Assembly (NCBI GenBank): GCA_034007295.1
Contig: JAVERC010000008.1
Coordinates: forward strand, 1-64,000
Length of the DNA: 64,000 nucleotides
Direction: 5' to 3'
DNA from: JACKCP01 sp034007295
Lineage (GTDB): Bacteria; Desulfobacterota; Desulfobacteria; Desulfobacterales; JACKCP01
Made by a program: the position numbers and the translations under genes. Below the pieces are notes generated by a model. It did not search any database. It was not told where the DNA came from and saw only the letters and a list, made by a program, of their open reading frames with translations. Below, one piece after another: positions 43,445 through 52,552 of the stretch; positions within the stretch are counted from its first letter, which is position 1, and each line of letters opens with the position of its first letter.

Positions 43445-43924
43445 ATGGAAAATTGGTATAAAGTTTATACCTCTGATTTAAAGTGTTTTGCATGCGGAAA
43501 AGAAAATTCCTGCGGACTTAAGATGGAGTTTGAAAGTAATGGCAGGATTATGCGTAGTGAAACTCTTATAGCCAAACATCACAGAGGGTGGGCAACCTTG
43601 GCCCACGGCGGAATTTTAGCAACAATTCTTGATGAAACAATGTCATGGGCAGCTATTCATTTTTTTAAAAAATTTATTTTAACCCAATCAATGGAAATAG
43701 AATTTTTAAAACCTGTTTATATTGAAAAAAAAGTTTTATCCAATGGCTGGATTCATGAAAAGCTAAGTGAAAGAAAGGCTTTTATGAAAAGTGAAATTAT
43801 AAATCAAGATAATGAAGTCTGTGCAAGAGCAACTGGGAAATTTGCACTTTTTGAGCCTGAAAAATTTAAAGAACTTGATATTGTCCCTGGAGATCTTTTA
43901 ACTGAAATGGAAGGTATGTTTTAA
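43445..43924 (+). CDS. PaaI-family hotdog thioesterase
   Basis: 159-aa hotdog-fold protein. CFACGKENSCGLKM at the N-terminus is typical of a subset of acyl-CoA thioesterases, and WATLAHGGILATILDETMSWAA is the PaaI core with HGG and the Asp/Glu that act in hydrolysis. It probably hydrolyses an acyl- or aryl-CoA. The patatin-like gene starts 5 bp after its stop, so the two form a lipid-related pair. Confidence 0.85.
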   Translation: MENWYKVYTSDLKCFACGKENSCGLKMEFESNGRIMRSETLIAKHHRGWATLAHGGILATILDETMSWAAIHFFKKFILTQSMEIEFLKPVYIEKKVLSNGWIHEKLSERKAFMKSEIINQDNEVCARATGKFALFEPEKFKELDIVPGDLLTEMEGMF

Positions 43925-43929
43925 TTGTT

Positions 43930-45006
43930 ATGAAAAATAATCTTTTATTTTTGGCAGGTGAAAATGCATATGCACAAATTATGGAAAAAGGACTTTCTCC
44001 AGAAGATGTAGGGGTTTGTGTTTCAGCATCCGGAGCTGCCAAATGGCTTTCTATTTACGGGCTTGACAGGGCGGTTTTTGGCGAGTGGATGAAAAATAAA
44101 AAAGAACCTGTACATTTTTTTGGAACTTCAATTGGAGCATGGAAATTTGCTGCAGCTTGCCAAAAAGATTGTAATAAGGCTTTTGATAATTTGGCAGATT
44201 TATATATAAATCAGAGGTATGGTAAAAAAGTTTCGCCTGATGAAGTATCCCAAAATGCACAAGATATAATTGATGCATTTCTTGATAATACTAAGGTCAA
44301 TGAAATTTTAAATCATCCAGTTTTTAGAATATCTTTTTCAGCTGTAAGATGTATGGGGAATACTGCTAAAAAAGAATTTTTTCCACAAACCAAAGCTCTT
44401 TTAAATGCAGCTCTTTTAAATGTTTTTAAAAGAGAAAGTATTGGCAAATACTTTGAAAGAACATTTTTCTTTGATAAAAGAACAGTGCCTCCTTTTTTAT
44501 CTGTAAATGGTTTTCCTATGAATAAGGTTGAACTTTCGCCTGAAAATTTTAAAAAAGCTCTTCTTGCTAGCGGTTCAATTCCTCTTGTCATGAATGGAAT
44601 AGAAAATATAAAAGATGCTCCCCAAGGGGTTTACAGAGACGGAGGCATTATAGATTATCATCCTGTTTTTGATTTTACAGGCAATTCAAATAATGGAAAA
44701 ATTGTTTTATACCATCATTTTTATAATGAAATTATACCAGGATGGTTTGATAAAAAATTATTCTGGAGAAGGGCTGGTAAAAATGATTTGAAAAATGTTC
44801 TTCTTCTTGCACCTTCTCCGGAGTTTGTATCAAGTCTTCCATATAAAAGAATTCCAGACAGGAAGGATTTTAATAGATTTTATGGTAAGGATCTGGAAAG
44901 GATTGATTTCTGGGAAAAGGCAAAAGAAAAAAGCCATTTGCTTGGACATGATTTTATAGAAGCTGTTGAAACAGGTAAAATTAAAAAAGTTCTAAAAAAA
45001 ATATAA
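43930..45006 (+). CDS. Patatin-like phospholipase family protein
   Basis: 358-aa patatin-fold lipid hydrolase. Nucleophile S67 in GTSIG (GxSxG) and catalytic Asp in YRDGGIIDYH (DGG). No signal peptide or membrane helix. The oxyanion stretch SASGAAKW is near residue 33. Cotranscribed after the thioesterase. Substrate is probably a phospholipid or acyl ester; not determinable here. Confidence 0.85.
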   Translation: MKNNLLFLAGENAYAQIMEKGLSPEDVGVCVSASGAAKWLSIYGLDRAVFGEWMKNKKEPVHFFGTSIGAWKFAAACQKDCNKAFDNLADLYINQRYGKKVSPDEVSQNAQDIIDAFLDNTKVNEILNHPVFRISFSAVRCMGNTAKKEFFPQTKALLNAALLNVFKRESIGKYFERTFFFDKRTVPPFLSVNGFPMNKVELSPENFKKALLASGSIPLVMNGIENIKDAPQGVYRDGGIIDYHPVFDFTGNSNNGKIVLYHHFYNEIIPGWFDKKLFWRRAGKNDLKNVLLLAPSPEFVSSLPYKRIPDRKDFNRFYGKDLERIDFWEKAKEKSHLLGHDFIEAVETGKIKKVLKKI

Positions 45007-45025
45007 ATTATTGGCTTAGTTAAAA

Positions 45026-45673
45026 TTATAAAATTGAGTTAAGGATTGGAAAAAGCATTTTCAGTCCGTTAGCCATAAATTCTATTCCTATTGAGGCCAT
45101 TAAAAGACCCATTATTCTTGTAATAATATTTATACCTGTCTGTCCAAGTTTTGATTCTATTGCTGGTGCAATTCTTAAAACACACCATGAAATAATGGCA
45201 ATACTCAGGATAAGCATCAGTAAAACAGCGTAATGAGAAAGAGTTTGATGTTTCTGAGCATATAAAATAACAGTACTTATTGCTCCAGGTCCTGCCATTA
45301 GGGGAATTCCAAGGGGAACTACTGCAATATTTTCTTTAATTGTTGATTCAAGTATTTCTGCCTCTTCCTGGGTTTGTTTTGCAGGACTGACTTTTGCCTG
45401 AAGCATGCTGAATGCCATAAGAAGTACAAGAACCCCTCCTACAACACGAAATGAAGCCATTGAAATTCCAAATATTTTTAATATAGCTTCCCCTGAAACA
45501 AGTGAAACAAGAAGCACAAAAAAAACTGTTACAGCAGCTGTTTTTATAGTTTTCTTTTTATCTCTTAATGATTCATCGCTGCATGCATTTAAAAAAATAG
45601 GAATAGCACCAAATGGGTTTACAATGGCAGCCATTGCAAGAAAAAATTTAAAATAAGATTCAACTGATTCCAT
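45026..45673 (-). CDS. MarC-family integral membrane protein
   Basis: 215-aa protein with six predicted helices. N-terminal FFLAMAAIVNPFGAIPIFL and central PLGIPLMAGPGAISTVIL are MarC hallmarks. Function in the family is unresolved (the early link to multiple antibiotic resistance was not confirmed). Convergent with the patatin gene. Confidence 0.9.
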   Translation of the reverse strand: MESVESYFKFFLAMAAIVNPFGAIPIFLNACSDESLRDKKKTIKTAAVTVFFVLLVSLVSGEAILKIFGISMASFRVVGGVLVLLMAFSMLQAKVSPAKQTQEEAEILESTIKENIAVVPLGIPLMAGPGAISTVILYAQKHQTLSHYAVLLMLILSIAIISWCVLRIAPAIESKLGQTGINIITRIMGLLMASIGIEFMANGLKMLFPILNSIL

Positions 45674-45836
45674 TAATGAAATATCCTTACAATATTTTTT
45701 AAAAATATTTTTTTATACAATATTTTTGTTTTTAAGTCATTTGTTTTAATTTTTGTTTTTGCACTTGAAATCTTTTGTCATCGTTAGTATAAAAGTAATA
45801 ACTAAAACTTAATACTTTTATAAACGGAGCCAAATA

Positions 45837-46226
45837 ATGAGTTCAAATACTGTTGAATCATGGCATGCACTTGTAAAATCAAAAGATCCAAAAGAGCTAG
45901 ATAAAATTCTTTCAAATGAAGTTGTTTTTTATTCACCTGTAGTGCACACTCCACAGGAAGGAAAAGAGATTACAACCCTTTATCTTAGTGCTGCACTTTA
46001 TGTTTTTGTAAATGATTCTTTTCATTATGTAAGGGAAGTTGTTTCAGAAAACAATGCAGTACTTGAATTTGAAACTGAAATTGACGGCATAAAAGTTAAT
46101 GGCGTAGATATGATTTCGTGGGATGAAAACGGCAAAATTATTTCTTTTAAAGTAATGCTTCGTCCTTTAAAGGCAATAAATCTTATCCATAAAATGATGG
46201 GCGAAATGCTTGAAAAAATAAAATAA
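45837..46226 (+). CDS. NTF2-like (SnoaL-type) protein
   Basis: 129-aa cone-shaped NTF2-fold protein: VESWHALVKSKDPKELDKILSNEVVFYSP at the start and FETEIDGIKVNGVDMISWDENGKIISFKVMLRP at the end. No signal peptide. Members bind small hydrophobic ligands or act as polyketide cyclases; no catalytic assignment is possible. Single gene with a candidate ribosome site AACGGAG. Confidence 0.75.
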   Translation: MSSNTVESWHALVKSKDPKELDKILSNEVVFYSPVVHTPQEGKEITTLYLSAALYVFVNDSFHYVREVVSENNAVLEFETEIDGIKVNGVDMISWDENGKIISFKVMLRPLKAINLIHKMMGEMLEKIK

Positions 46227-46319
46227 AATAAAAATTATTTTTGCAGAATCTTTCTTGCTTTTGATAAAAAAAAGAGTATAAACAGCTTGTTATGGTTTCA
46301 TATTTTAAGGAGAATTAAC

Positions 46320-46670
46320 TTGAACCATGTTTTTACAGCTGTAGGTCTTTTAATTTTAAGCAATTTTTTCATGACTTTTGCATGGTATGCCCATTTAAAG
46401 GAATTAAACAACAAGCCCTGGATAATTGCGGCAGTAATAAGCTGGTCAATTGCTTTTTTTGAATATTGCCTTCAGGTTCCTGCAAACAGGATAGGCTACA
46501 ATGTTTTAAGCCTTGCCCAGCTTAAAATTATTCAGGAAGTCATTACTCTTGGGGTTTTTATTCCTTTTTCTATTTTTTATATGAAAGAACCTTTTAAGCT
46601 TGATTATGTATTTGCAGGGATTTGTCTTCTTGGAGCGGTTTTTTTTATGTTCAGAAGCAAATTTTTCTAA
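46320..46670 (+). CDS. DUF486 (DMT-type) small membrane protein
   Basis: 116-aa, four-helix membrane protein with MTFAWYAHLK, WIIAAVISWSIAFFEYCLQVPANRIGY and SLAQLKIIQEVITLGVFIPFSIFYMKE, the DUF486 signature. The start is TTG at 46320 behind AAGGAGA (46308-46314), giving the normal family length; a TTG at 46287 lacks a ribosome site. Function unknown; resembles half-size drug/metabolite transporters. Confidence 0.85.
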   Translation: MNHVFTAVGLLILSNFFMTFAWYAHLKELNNKPWIIAAVISWSIAFFEYCLQVPANRIGYNVLSLAQLKIIQEVITLGVFIPFSIFYMKEPFKLDYVFAGICLLGAVFFMFRSKFF

Positions 46671-46682
46671 AAAGGAAATATT

Positions 46683-47234
46683 TTGGATTTTTTATGGTCA
46701 CAGGAAAAATATACTAAAGCTCTTAATTTTGCAGCCAAATACCACAATAATCAAAAAGTCCCTGGAACAGATTTTCCATATATTATTCATCCTGTTAAGG
46801 TTGCAATGGAAATACTTGCAGCTTTGCCTTTTGAAAAAAAAATAACAGACCCTGATCTTTGTCTTGAGTGTGCACTTTTACACGATGTAATAGAAGATAC
46901 AAATGCTTGTTATGAAACAGTTTTAAATGAATTTGGTAAAAAAACAGCAGAGGGAGTTCTTGCTTTAAGTAAAAGTAAAGATTTTTCAGATAAAACAAAA
47001 GCAATGAAAGACAGCCTTGAAAGGATTAAAAAGCAGCCTTTTGAAATCTGGCTCGTAAAAATTGCAGACAGGATTTCAAATCTTTGTAAACCGCCTTCAT
47101 ACTGGACAATAGAAAAAATTGAAAATTATTTCAAAGAGGCAGTTCTTATTTTAAATGAGCTTGGAAAGGAAAGTGATTACCTTTCAAAAAGGCTTGAACA
47201 AAAAATTGAAGAATATAAGTCTTACTGGAAATAA
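46683..47234 (+). CDS. Small SpoT-like HD hydrolase (small alarmone hydrolase type)
   Basis: 183-aa protein with only the HD hydrolase half of RelA/SpoT. It has ALNFAAKYHNNQKVPGTDFPYIIHPVKVAMEI, the HD motif ECALLHDVIEDT and a late Asp (VKIADRISNL). No synthetase or TGS/ACT domain. Such small proteins can remove the 3'-pyrophosphate of (p)ppGpp (MESH1 type), though some act on other nucleotides. The start is TTG at 46683 behind AAAGGAA. It begins 12 bp after the DUF486 gene. Confidence 0.8.
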   Translation: MDFLWSQEKYTKALNFAAKYHNNQKVPGTDFPYIIHPVKVAMEILAALPFEKKITDPDLCLECALLHDVIEDTNACYETVLNEFGKKTAEGVLALSKSKDFSDKTKAMKDSLERIKKQPFEIWLVKIADRISNLCKPPSYWTIEKIENYFKEAVLILNELGKESDYLSKRLEQKIEEYKSYWK

Positions 47235-47259
47235 TCTAAAAAAATAAAACATTTTTTGT

Positions 47260-48075
47260 TTAAACTTTTTTGTCATAGGATATTCTTGTGAATGGAATTT
47301 GAATAAAATTTGCAGCTCTTGAAATTTTTTCAAAGGAAAAATCTTTAAAAATTTTAGGCATATTAAGTCCTATCCCAACAAATATATTTCTTTCATTTTC
47401 AGAGTCGTCTTCATAACCTTTTGCATAATATCCAAGATGAATTTCAAAATAATTTAAAAAGTCAGGCTTTAAATTTTTAAAACCGTCAAGTTTTATGGCC
47501 ATGAGGTATTTTAAATTTTCATAATCAGTAAATACATCCCCTTTTTTAAGCATTGGCCAGTATTCAGCCCTGAAGTCAATTCTTTTGGACAGAGAAGGAT
47601 TTGTTTCTGTAATATATGCTGAAACACACCCCAAGGTATTCATAATAAAATCTTCATGGGAAAATCCATATTCTGAAAAAGAATCTCCTATTTCCATCCA
47701 TCCCATTATTGTAAAAGAAGAAAGAGAGCCAAGTAAAATCCCTTTATCATGGGAATATCCCCATTTTTTATATGTATCTGAAAAAAGATGGGATAAAGTC
47801 CAGCTTGCATGGAAATGTCCAAGCTTATCCGCACCTCCTTCCTTTGTGTTTTGTGCAAACCAGCCTTCATTTTCCGCATTTGGAGAGGTTTTAAAATAAT
47901 CCCATTTGGCAATTCCCCATGCGGTTACAAGACCTACTCCAATGGCATTTGTTGTTATTAGTTTTTGTTTTTTTGTCATATCAGTTTCAATAAACATAAA
48001 TGTATTGTTTTCTGCTGCAGAAATATTTGTACAGAAATAAAGAATCGTCATAATTATAATAAATGAATATTTCAT
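47260..48075 (-). CDS. DUF2279 periplasmic/outer-membrane-associated protein
   Basis: 271-aa exported protein: signal peptide (FIIIMTILYFCTNISAA) and DUF2279-type pattern with GGADKLGHFHASWTLSH, MGWMEIGDSFSEYGFSHEDFIMNTLG. Function of the family is unknown. The C-terminal third looks strand-rich and could be barrel-like. Monocistronic, with a family B repeat upstream. Confidence 0.75.
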   Translation of the reverse strand: MKYSFIIIMTILYFCTNISAAENNTFMFIETDMTKKQKLITTNAIGVGLVTAWGIAKWDYFKTSPNAENEGWFAQNTKEGGADKLGHFHASWTLSHLFSDTYKKWGYSHDKGILLGSLSSFTIMGWMEIGDSFSEYGFSHEDFIMNTLGCVSAYITETNPSLSKRIDFRAEYWPMLKKGDVFTDYENLKYLMAIKLDGFKNLKPDFLNYFEIHLGYYAKGYEDDSENERNIFVGIGLNMPKIFKDFSFEKISRAANFIQIPFTRISYDKKV

Positions 48076-48220
48076 TATTATTCCTTATGTTTGATTCAAA
48101 AAGTCTTTGAGAATAAAAATGGATTAAGATTTTTTTATGATACCTTATTTTTTTTTAAGATTTAACCTTAATCCATTAAAAAAGAAAAAAATCTGATTAT
48201 TGGAGGACTGATTTTTATAA

Positions 48221-48322
48221 ACCTGAATTGAAAAGTGTACAGGGTTTCATATTTTTAAATATAATAAGCTCAATTCATTGAAAATTTCTTAATTTAAAAA
48301 TATGAAACCCTCAACTTAGGAT
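48221..48322 (-). repeat. Family B repeat, copy B1
   Basis: About 100 bp with GTTTCATATTTTTAAATATAATAAG and TTTAAAAATATGAAACCCT arms, reverse orientation relative to the other B copies. It lies at the 3' side of hslO and upstream of the DUF2279 gene. Confidence 0.82.
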
Positions 48323-48330
48323 AAATTTAG

Positions 48331-49251
48331 TTATCCTGCTTCATGATATGCCTGCAAAATAATATTTTTATCAAAATAATATTTATTGCTGCAATAATGG
48401 CAGGTAACTTCAAGTGGAAAAATATCATCATCAAGAATTTCTTTTAAGGTTTGTTTTCCAAGACCTTTAATATAAGCGAGCATTCTTTCCCTTTCACAGG
48501 AACATGAAAAGGCAGCTCTTTTGTTATCTAATATTTTGGGGTTAAATTCCTTGAAATATCCATAAATTATATCTTCAGGTGCATATCCTTTGGAAAATTC
48601 ATCTCCAATTGAGGGAAGGCTTAAAAAAGCTTTTTCAAGTTTTTCAATTGTAACATCTTCGGCTCCCGGCATTTTTTGAATTAAAATACCACCGGCTCCA
48701 GTTACTTCTCCATCTTTAGAAAATGTTACACTTAAATTGCATGCTGAAGGAATTTGTTCTGAATTAAGATAATAATTTGCAATTTCCTTTGCAATTTCTC
48801 CGTATTCAAGCATTACTTTTCCTGAATAAGGGGATTTTGAATTTTCCTTAATATATGTAACAGTTAAAAATCCTGCATTAAAATATGGTGAGGTTTTAAA
48901 ATCTTTTGGAGGTTCAGATATTGGAATGGGATTTTGGAAAAGATATCCTCTTACATCTCCAAATGAATTTGCTTCGCATACAAGCCCTTTTACCGGCCCG
49001 GAACAATCTATATGGAATTTAAGCCTGCTGTTTCCTTTTAAGGTTGATGCCATAAGTTCCGTACCTGTACATGCATGGCCTAAAATAAGTGTTTCAATAA
49101 TTCCAAGGGAATGTCTTTCTTTTAAATCTTTTACAAGTCTAGTAGAATGAATGACTGCTCCTCTGAAATTTCCTTCATCCATTATAAAGGAATAGATTCT
49201 GTCTTTTTTATTTTCTATAAGTCTTTTTTTAAGTTCTTCGTTTGTCTGCAT
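48331..49251 (-). CDS. hslO: Hsp33 redox-regulated chaperone
   Basis: 306-aa holdase activated by oxidative unfolding. The C-terminal zinc centre is CSC...CHYC (CxC and CxxC), 30 residues apart. The N-terminal domain shows FRGAVIHSTRLV and LGHACTGTELMASTLKG of the family. It lies 94 bp downstream of the ECF sigma/anti-sigma pair on the same strand, so it may be part of that regulon. Length is usual. Confidence 0.94.
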   Translation of the reverse strand: MQTNEELKKRLIENKKDRIYSFIMDEGNFRGAVIHSTRLVKDLKERHSLGIIETLILGHACTGTELMASTLKGNSRLKFHIDCSGPVKGLVCEANSFGDVRGYLFQNPIPISEPPKDFKTSPYFNAGFLTVTYIKENSKSPYSGKVMLEYGEIAKEIANYYLNSEQIPSACNLSVTFSKDGEVTGAGGILIQKMPGAEDVTIEKLEKAFLSLPSIGDEFSKGYAPEDIIYGYFKEFNPKILDNKRAAFSCSCERERMLAYIKGLGKQTLKEILDDDIFPLEVTCHYCSNKYYFDKNIILQAYHEAG

Positions 49252-49345
49252 GATGATCCTGAATTTATTTAAAATTTTTAAAACAGTAAGTTAAACAAAA
49301 CATTTTCTTAGTCAATAGGAAGCTGTTTTTAAATTTTACTGAATT

Positions 49346-49600
49346 TTATTTGCAGTCTAAAATTTTTTTAATCTGGGAATGAAGTTTTGAGCTAAAATCA
49401 TCTGGAGCTTTTACTCTTGGCATTTTAGAGCAGAGCTCCCTTGTTTTTTTTAAAGTGAGAATACAGGCCCGGCATTCCTGGCAGGTTTCTATGTGTTCTT
49501 CTACTTCTTTTTTCTGTTTTTCGTCAAGCTCGCCGTCAAGATACTGGGAGTAGACTTCAAACATCTGAATGCAGTGATTGGAATATGTATTATTATTCAT
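49346..49600 (-). CDS. Zinc-binding (ZAS-type) anti-sigma factor
   Basis: 84-aa protein with the zf-HC2 motif HIETCQEC (H36, C40, C43) plus N-terminal H9/C10 that can complete the site. No membrane helix, so it resembles soluble, redox-sensitive RsrA-type anti-sigma factors. It overlaps the sigma gene by 8 bp, giving coupled translation and the partner assignment. Loss of zinc under disulfide stress would release the sigma factor; that is inference from RsrA. Confidence 0.88.
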   Translation of the reverse strand: MNNNTYSNHCIQMFEVYSQYLDGELDEKQKKEVEEHIETCQECRACILTLKKTRELCSKMPRVKAPDDFSSKLHSQIKKILDCK

Positions 49601-50198
49601 TAAAATACCTCTTTAAGCCTTCCCTTACAAAACTTCTTGCCCTGTGAAGCCTTACTTTTACATTTGATTCAGAAAGTTCAAGAATTTCTGAGACCTCTTT
49701 TGTGGAAAAACCTTCCATATCCCTTAAAACAATAATTATTCTGTAGTTTGGAGGAAGATTGTCGATTTCCTTTTTAATTTCAAAATACATTTCCTTGTTC
49801 ATCAAAGCTTCTGCCGGCTGATTAACCCAGCTAGGAATCTGAACCGATGCCTGATGTTCGGTTGACGGCAGAATTTCATCTATTGAAAGCTCTTTTTCAG
49901 GATCATTATTTTTTCTTTTTATTTTCATGCAAACAGATGCAGCAATTTTATATGCCCAGTTTTTAAATTTTGATTCCATTCTAAAATCAGGAAGATACCT
50001 GAAAATATTTATAAATGTTTCCTGAACAAGGTCTTGTGCATCTGAAACATCTTTGCACATTCTAAGGCCGAAATTGTAAAGCCTTGTTTCATATCTTGAA
50101 AGAAGATCTTCATATAAATCAGTACGGCCTTTTTTAATTTCTAAAATAAGCTCAGTGTCTTCGTCTTTTACTATTGGTTTTATCTGCTGGTTTTCCAT
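49593..50198 (-). CDS. ECF-type RNA polymerase sigma factor
   Basis: 201-aa sigma-70 family factor of the extracytoplasmic-function group. Region 2: SRYETRLYNFGLRMCKDVSDAQDLVQETFINIFRYLPDFR. Region 4: LPPNYRIIIVLRDMEGFSTKEVSEILELSESNVKVRLHRAR, with an HTH for the -35 box. Regions 1.1 and 3 are absent, as expected. Downstream overlapping gene encodes its anti-sigma factor; a tiny membrane ORF precedes it. Confidence 0.94.
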   Translation of the reverse strand: MENQQIKPIVKDEDTELILEIKKGRTDLYEDLLSRYETRLYNFGLRMCKDVSDAQDLVQETFINIFRYLPDFRMESKFKNWAYKIAASVCMKIKRKNNDPEKELSIDEILPSTEHQASVQIPSWVNQPAEALMNKEMYFEIKKEIDNLPPNYRIIIVLRDMEGFSTKEVSEILELSESNVKVRLHRARSFVREGLKRYFNE

Positions 50199-50235
50199 TT
50201 ATCTCTTTTCTTGTCACCTGACAAGCATCACTCAT

Positions 50236-50325
50236 TCATGTAGGCACCCCCATTTTCGGGAGTATCACTTTCTGCATCAGAACCCAAACTGCAATAAAAA
50301 CAAAAAATCCGAATAATTCAACCAT
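50236..50325 (-). CDS. Tiny membrane protein upstream of the ECF sigma gene
   Basis: 29-codon ORF with ATG at 50325 behind AAAGGAAAG and TGA at 50238-50236. It encodes one hydrophobic helix (LFGFFVFIAVWVLM) followed by QKVILPKMGVPT. It stands 37 bp before the sigma gene on the same strand. The KMGVPT-type tail and the good ribosome site argue that it is translated. Function unknown. Confidence 0.6.
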   Translation of the reverse strand: MVELFGFFVFIAVWVLMQKVILPKMGVPT

Positions 50326-50417
50326 TTTTTTACTTTCCTTTGTTATTTTTGTTATAACTAGTTTTTAAATATGGAGATAATTAAATAATAAATGTTACAT
50401 GATAATTTTTTTAATTA

Positions 50418-50618
50418 AACTTAAGTTGAGCGTTTCATATTTTTAAAGTAAAAAAATTTTAATGAATTAAGTGTACTATATTTAAAAATATAAAACCCTG
50501 CGGGCTTTTCAATTTTACTGCATCTACGGCGTTAAATTGTATCACGCATAGCAAAAGTATAGCCTGATGCAATTTGTCTTGTATATGCAGCAAGCTTGAA
50601 AATCGCTCAATTTAAGTT
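50418..50618 (+). repeat. Family B repeat with nested hairpin insert, copy B2
   Basis: About 200 bp with outer ends AACTTAAGTTGAGCG / CGCTCAATTTAAGTT and inner arms TTTCATATTTTTAAA / TTTAAAAATATAAAA. Between the right arm and right end is an extra hairpin of about 90 bp (CTGCATCTACGGCGTTAAAT ... ACGCATAGCAAAAGTAT ... ATGCAGCAAGC). It occupies most of the gap 50326-50639. Confidence 0.85.
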
Positions 50619-50639
50619 AAAAATTTGTAAGGTTTTTTA

Positions 50640-51284
50640 ATGGCAAAAAAAATAAACAGGCGTGCCTTAACAGAAAAGGCAAAAGCAGAAAGAAAGCAGG
50701 CAATAATTGACTGTGCAAAAAAAATGTATGAGTCAAATAAAAATATTACCATACCTGTATTGGAAATTGTTAATAAGGCAGGCTTTGCAAAGGGAACATT
50801 TTATCTTTATTTTAAAACAAGAGAGGCAATGGATCTTGAAATTTTAAGGCAGGAAATTGGAAACTGTTTTGATAAAATTGACTCTGCCTTACAAACAAAT
50901 GCCTCACCTGAAAATCTTTTGGAACTAATGTCTGGTTTTTCATCTGATTTTCTTTTGATAAGACTTGGAAGCAGATACAATTTTTTAATGGAAAAATGCG
51001 ATGATTATGATGAGGTTGTGGAATTTAAAAAATACCTTGATAAAAGAATTGAAAAAACTTCAACTGATATAAAGTTTTTATTTCCTTTTATTGAAAAAAG
51101 ACAAATAATTGAACTTTTAATAGGAAGTTTTTCTCTTATGATAGGACTCTGCCAAATGGCAGAACCGGCCTTTGTTGCAAAAAATGTTCTTGAAGAACAA
51201 GGTCTTGTAAATCTTCAGCTTGACTTTGAAAAGATTTTTCCAAAACTTCTTAAAAGCATGTGGATTAATTTTTTTGGTCAATAA
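50640..51284 (+). CDS. TetR/AcrR family regulator
   Basis: 214-aa protein with an HTH at about residues 16-62 (AIIDCAKKMYESNKNITIPVLEIVNKAGFAKGTFYLYFKTREAM). It is encoded 17 bp upstream of the flavodiiron gene in the same direction and probably autoregulates the pair. Ligand unknown. Confidence 0.88.
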   Translation: MAKKINRRALTEKAKAERKQAIIDCAKKMYESNKNITIPVLEIVNKAGFAKGTFYLYFKTREAMDLEILRQEIGNCFDKIDSALQTNASPENLLELMSGFSSDFLLIRLGSRYNFLMEKCDDYDEVVEFKKYLDKRIEKTSTDIKFLFPFIEKRQIIELLIGSFSLMIGLCQMAEPAFVAKNVLEEQGLVNLQLDFEKIFPKLLKSMWINFFGQ

Positions 51285-51301
51285 AAACGGAGGGTTATAA
51301 A

Positions 51302-52474
51302 ATGAAACAAATTAAAGAATCAATTTACTGGCTTGGAACCATTGACTGGGACAGACGTCTTTTTGACTCGCTTATTCCACTGCCTGACGGAACAACGTAC
51401 AATTCATATCTTATTAAAGGAAGTGATAAAACAGCCCTGCTTGATGCTGTTGACCCTGATTTTTCAGACTCATTTTTAGACGCTCTTTCTAATGTATCAA
51501 AAATTGACTATATTGTTTCACATCATGCTGAACAAGACCATTCAGGCTCTATTCCCCATGTACTTTCAAAATTTCCTGATGCAAAAGTTGTGGTTACAGA
51601 AAAGGGAAAAGGGTTTTTAATGGATCTTTTAAATATTAAAGAAGATTGTTTTATTGTTGCCAAAGACGGCGACACCTTATCTCTTGGAGATAAAACCTTA
51701 AAGTTTATTCATACTCCCTGGGTTCACTGGCCTGAAACAATGGTTTCCTATCTTTTAGAAGACAAAATACTTTTCAGCTGTGATTTTTTTGGTTCCCATA
51801 TTGCCGCAAGCGGTATTTATGTAGAAGATAAAGGCAGGGTGCATGAAGCTGCAAAGCGTTATTTTGCAGAAATTATGATGCCTTTCAGAACAATTATTGC
51901 CAAAAACCTTGATAAGCTTTCAGATTATGAAATTGAAATGATTGCACCAAGCCACGGCCAGATTTATAAAGAGCCGGAGTGGATTATAAATGAATATAAA
52001 AACTGGGTTTCAGGAAGTGCTAAAAACCTTGTTGTTATTCCATATATTTCAATGCACGGCAGTACAAAAATAATGGTTGATTATTTTACAAAAGCATTGT
52101 CAGAAAAAGATGTTGAATTTGAACTTTTCAACCTTTCAGTAACTGATATTGGAAAACTTGCCATGTCTCTTGTTGATGCAGGAACTATAGTTCTTGGTAC
52201 TCCAACAGTTCTTGGAGGTCCTCATCCTGTGGTTGCCCATGCAGCTTTTCTTGCAAATGCCTTAAGACCCAAACCCGGATATTTGTCAATTATTGGTTCC
52301 TATGGCTGGGGAGGAAAAACTGTTGAAACACTTGCAAATATGGTTTCAAATATAAAGGCTGAAATTTTAGAGCCTGTTCTTTGCAAAGGCCTTCCAAAGG
52401 AAGACACTTTAAAGTCTTTAGAAAATCTTGCAGAACAGATTGCCAAAAAACATGAGAAAAGCGGTTTTAAATAA
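51302..52474 (+). CDS. Flavodiiron protein (FprA/ROO type)
   Basis: 390-aa A-type flavodiiron protein that reduces O2 to water (or NO to N2O) with electrons from rubredoxin or a similar donor. The beta-lactamase-like domain carries diiron ligands HHAEQDH, the His of HTPWVHWPE, the Asp of FSCDFFGSH and the His of PSHGQIY. The flavodoxin domain follows from about residue 245 (VVIPYISMHGSTKIM and GTPTVLGGPHPVV, FMN loops). No C-terminal rubredoxin domain, so an external donor is needed. GGAGGG precedes the ATG. Confidence 0.93.
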   Translation: MKQIKESIYWLGTIDWDRRLFDSLIPLPDGTTYNSYLIKGSDKTALLDAVDPDFSDSFLDALSNVSKIDYIVSHHAEQDHSGSIPHVLSKFPDAKVVVTEKGKGFLMDLLNIKEDCFIVAKDGDTLSLGDKTLKFIHTPWVHWPETMVSYLLEDKILFSCDFFGSHIAASGIYVEDKGRVHEAAKRYFAEIMMPFRTIIAKNLDKLSDYEIEMIAPSHGQIYKEPEWIINEYKNWVSGSAKNLVVIPYISMHGSTKIMVDYFTKALSEKDVEFELFNLSVTDIGKLAMSLVDAGTIVLGTPTVLGGPHPVVAHAAFLANALRPKPGYLSIIGSYGWGGKTVETLANMVSNIKAEILEPVLCKGLPKEDTLKSLENLAEQIAKKHEKSGFK

Positions 52475-52552
52475 TTAGTGATTGGCCGAAAAAGGCCTTT
52501 TTTGTAAATTATATATTTGCTTAAAAAATAATAATTTCGGACAATCAATTAT
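52475..52552. repeat. Short family A element, copy A5
   Basis: TTAGTGATTGGCCGAAAAAGGCCTTTTTTG at the left and TTTCGGACAATCAATTAT at the right; interior largely lost. Immediately downstream of the flavodiiron stop, its GGCC-GAAAAA-GGCC-T6 could work as a transcription terminator. Confidence 0.65.
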
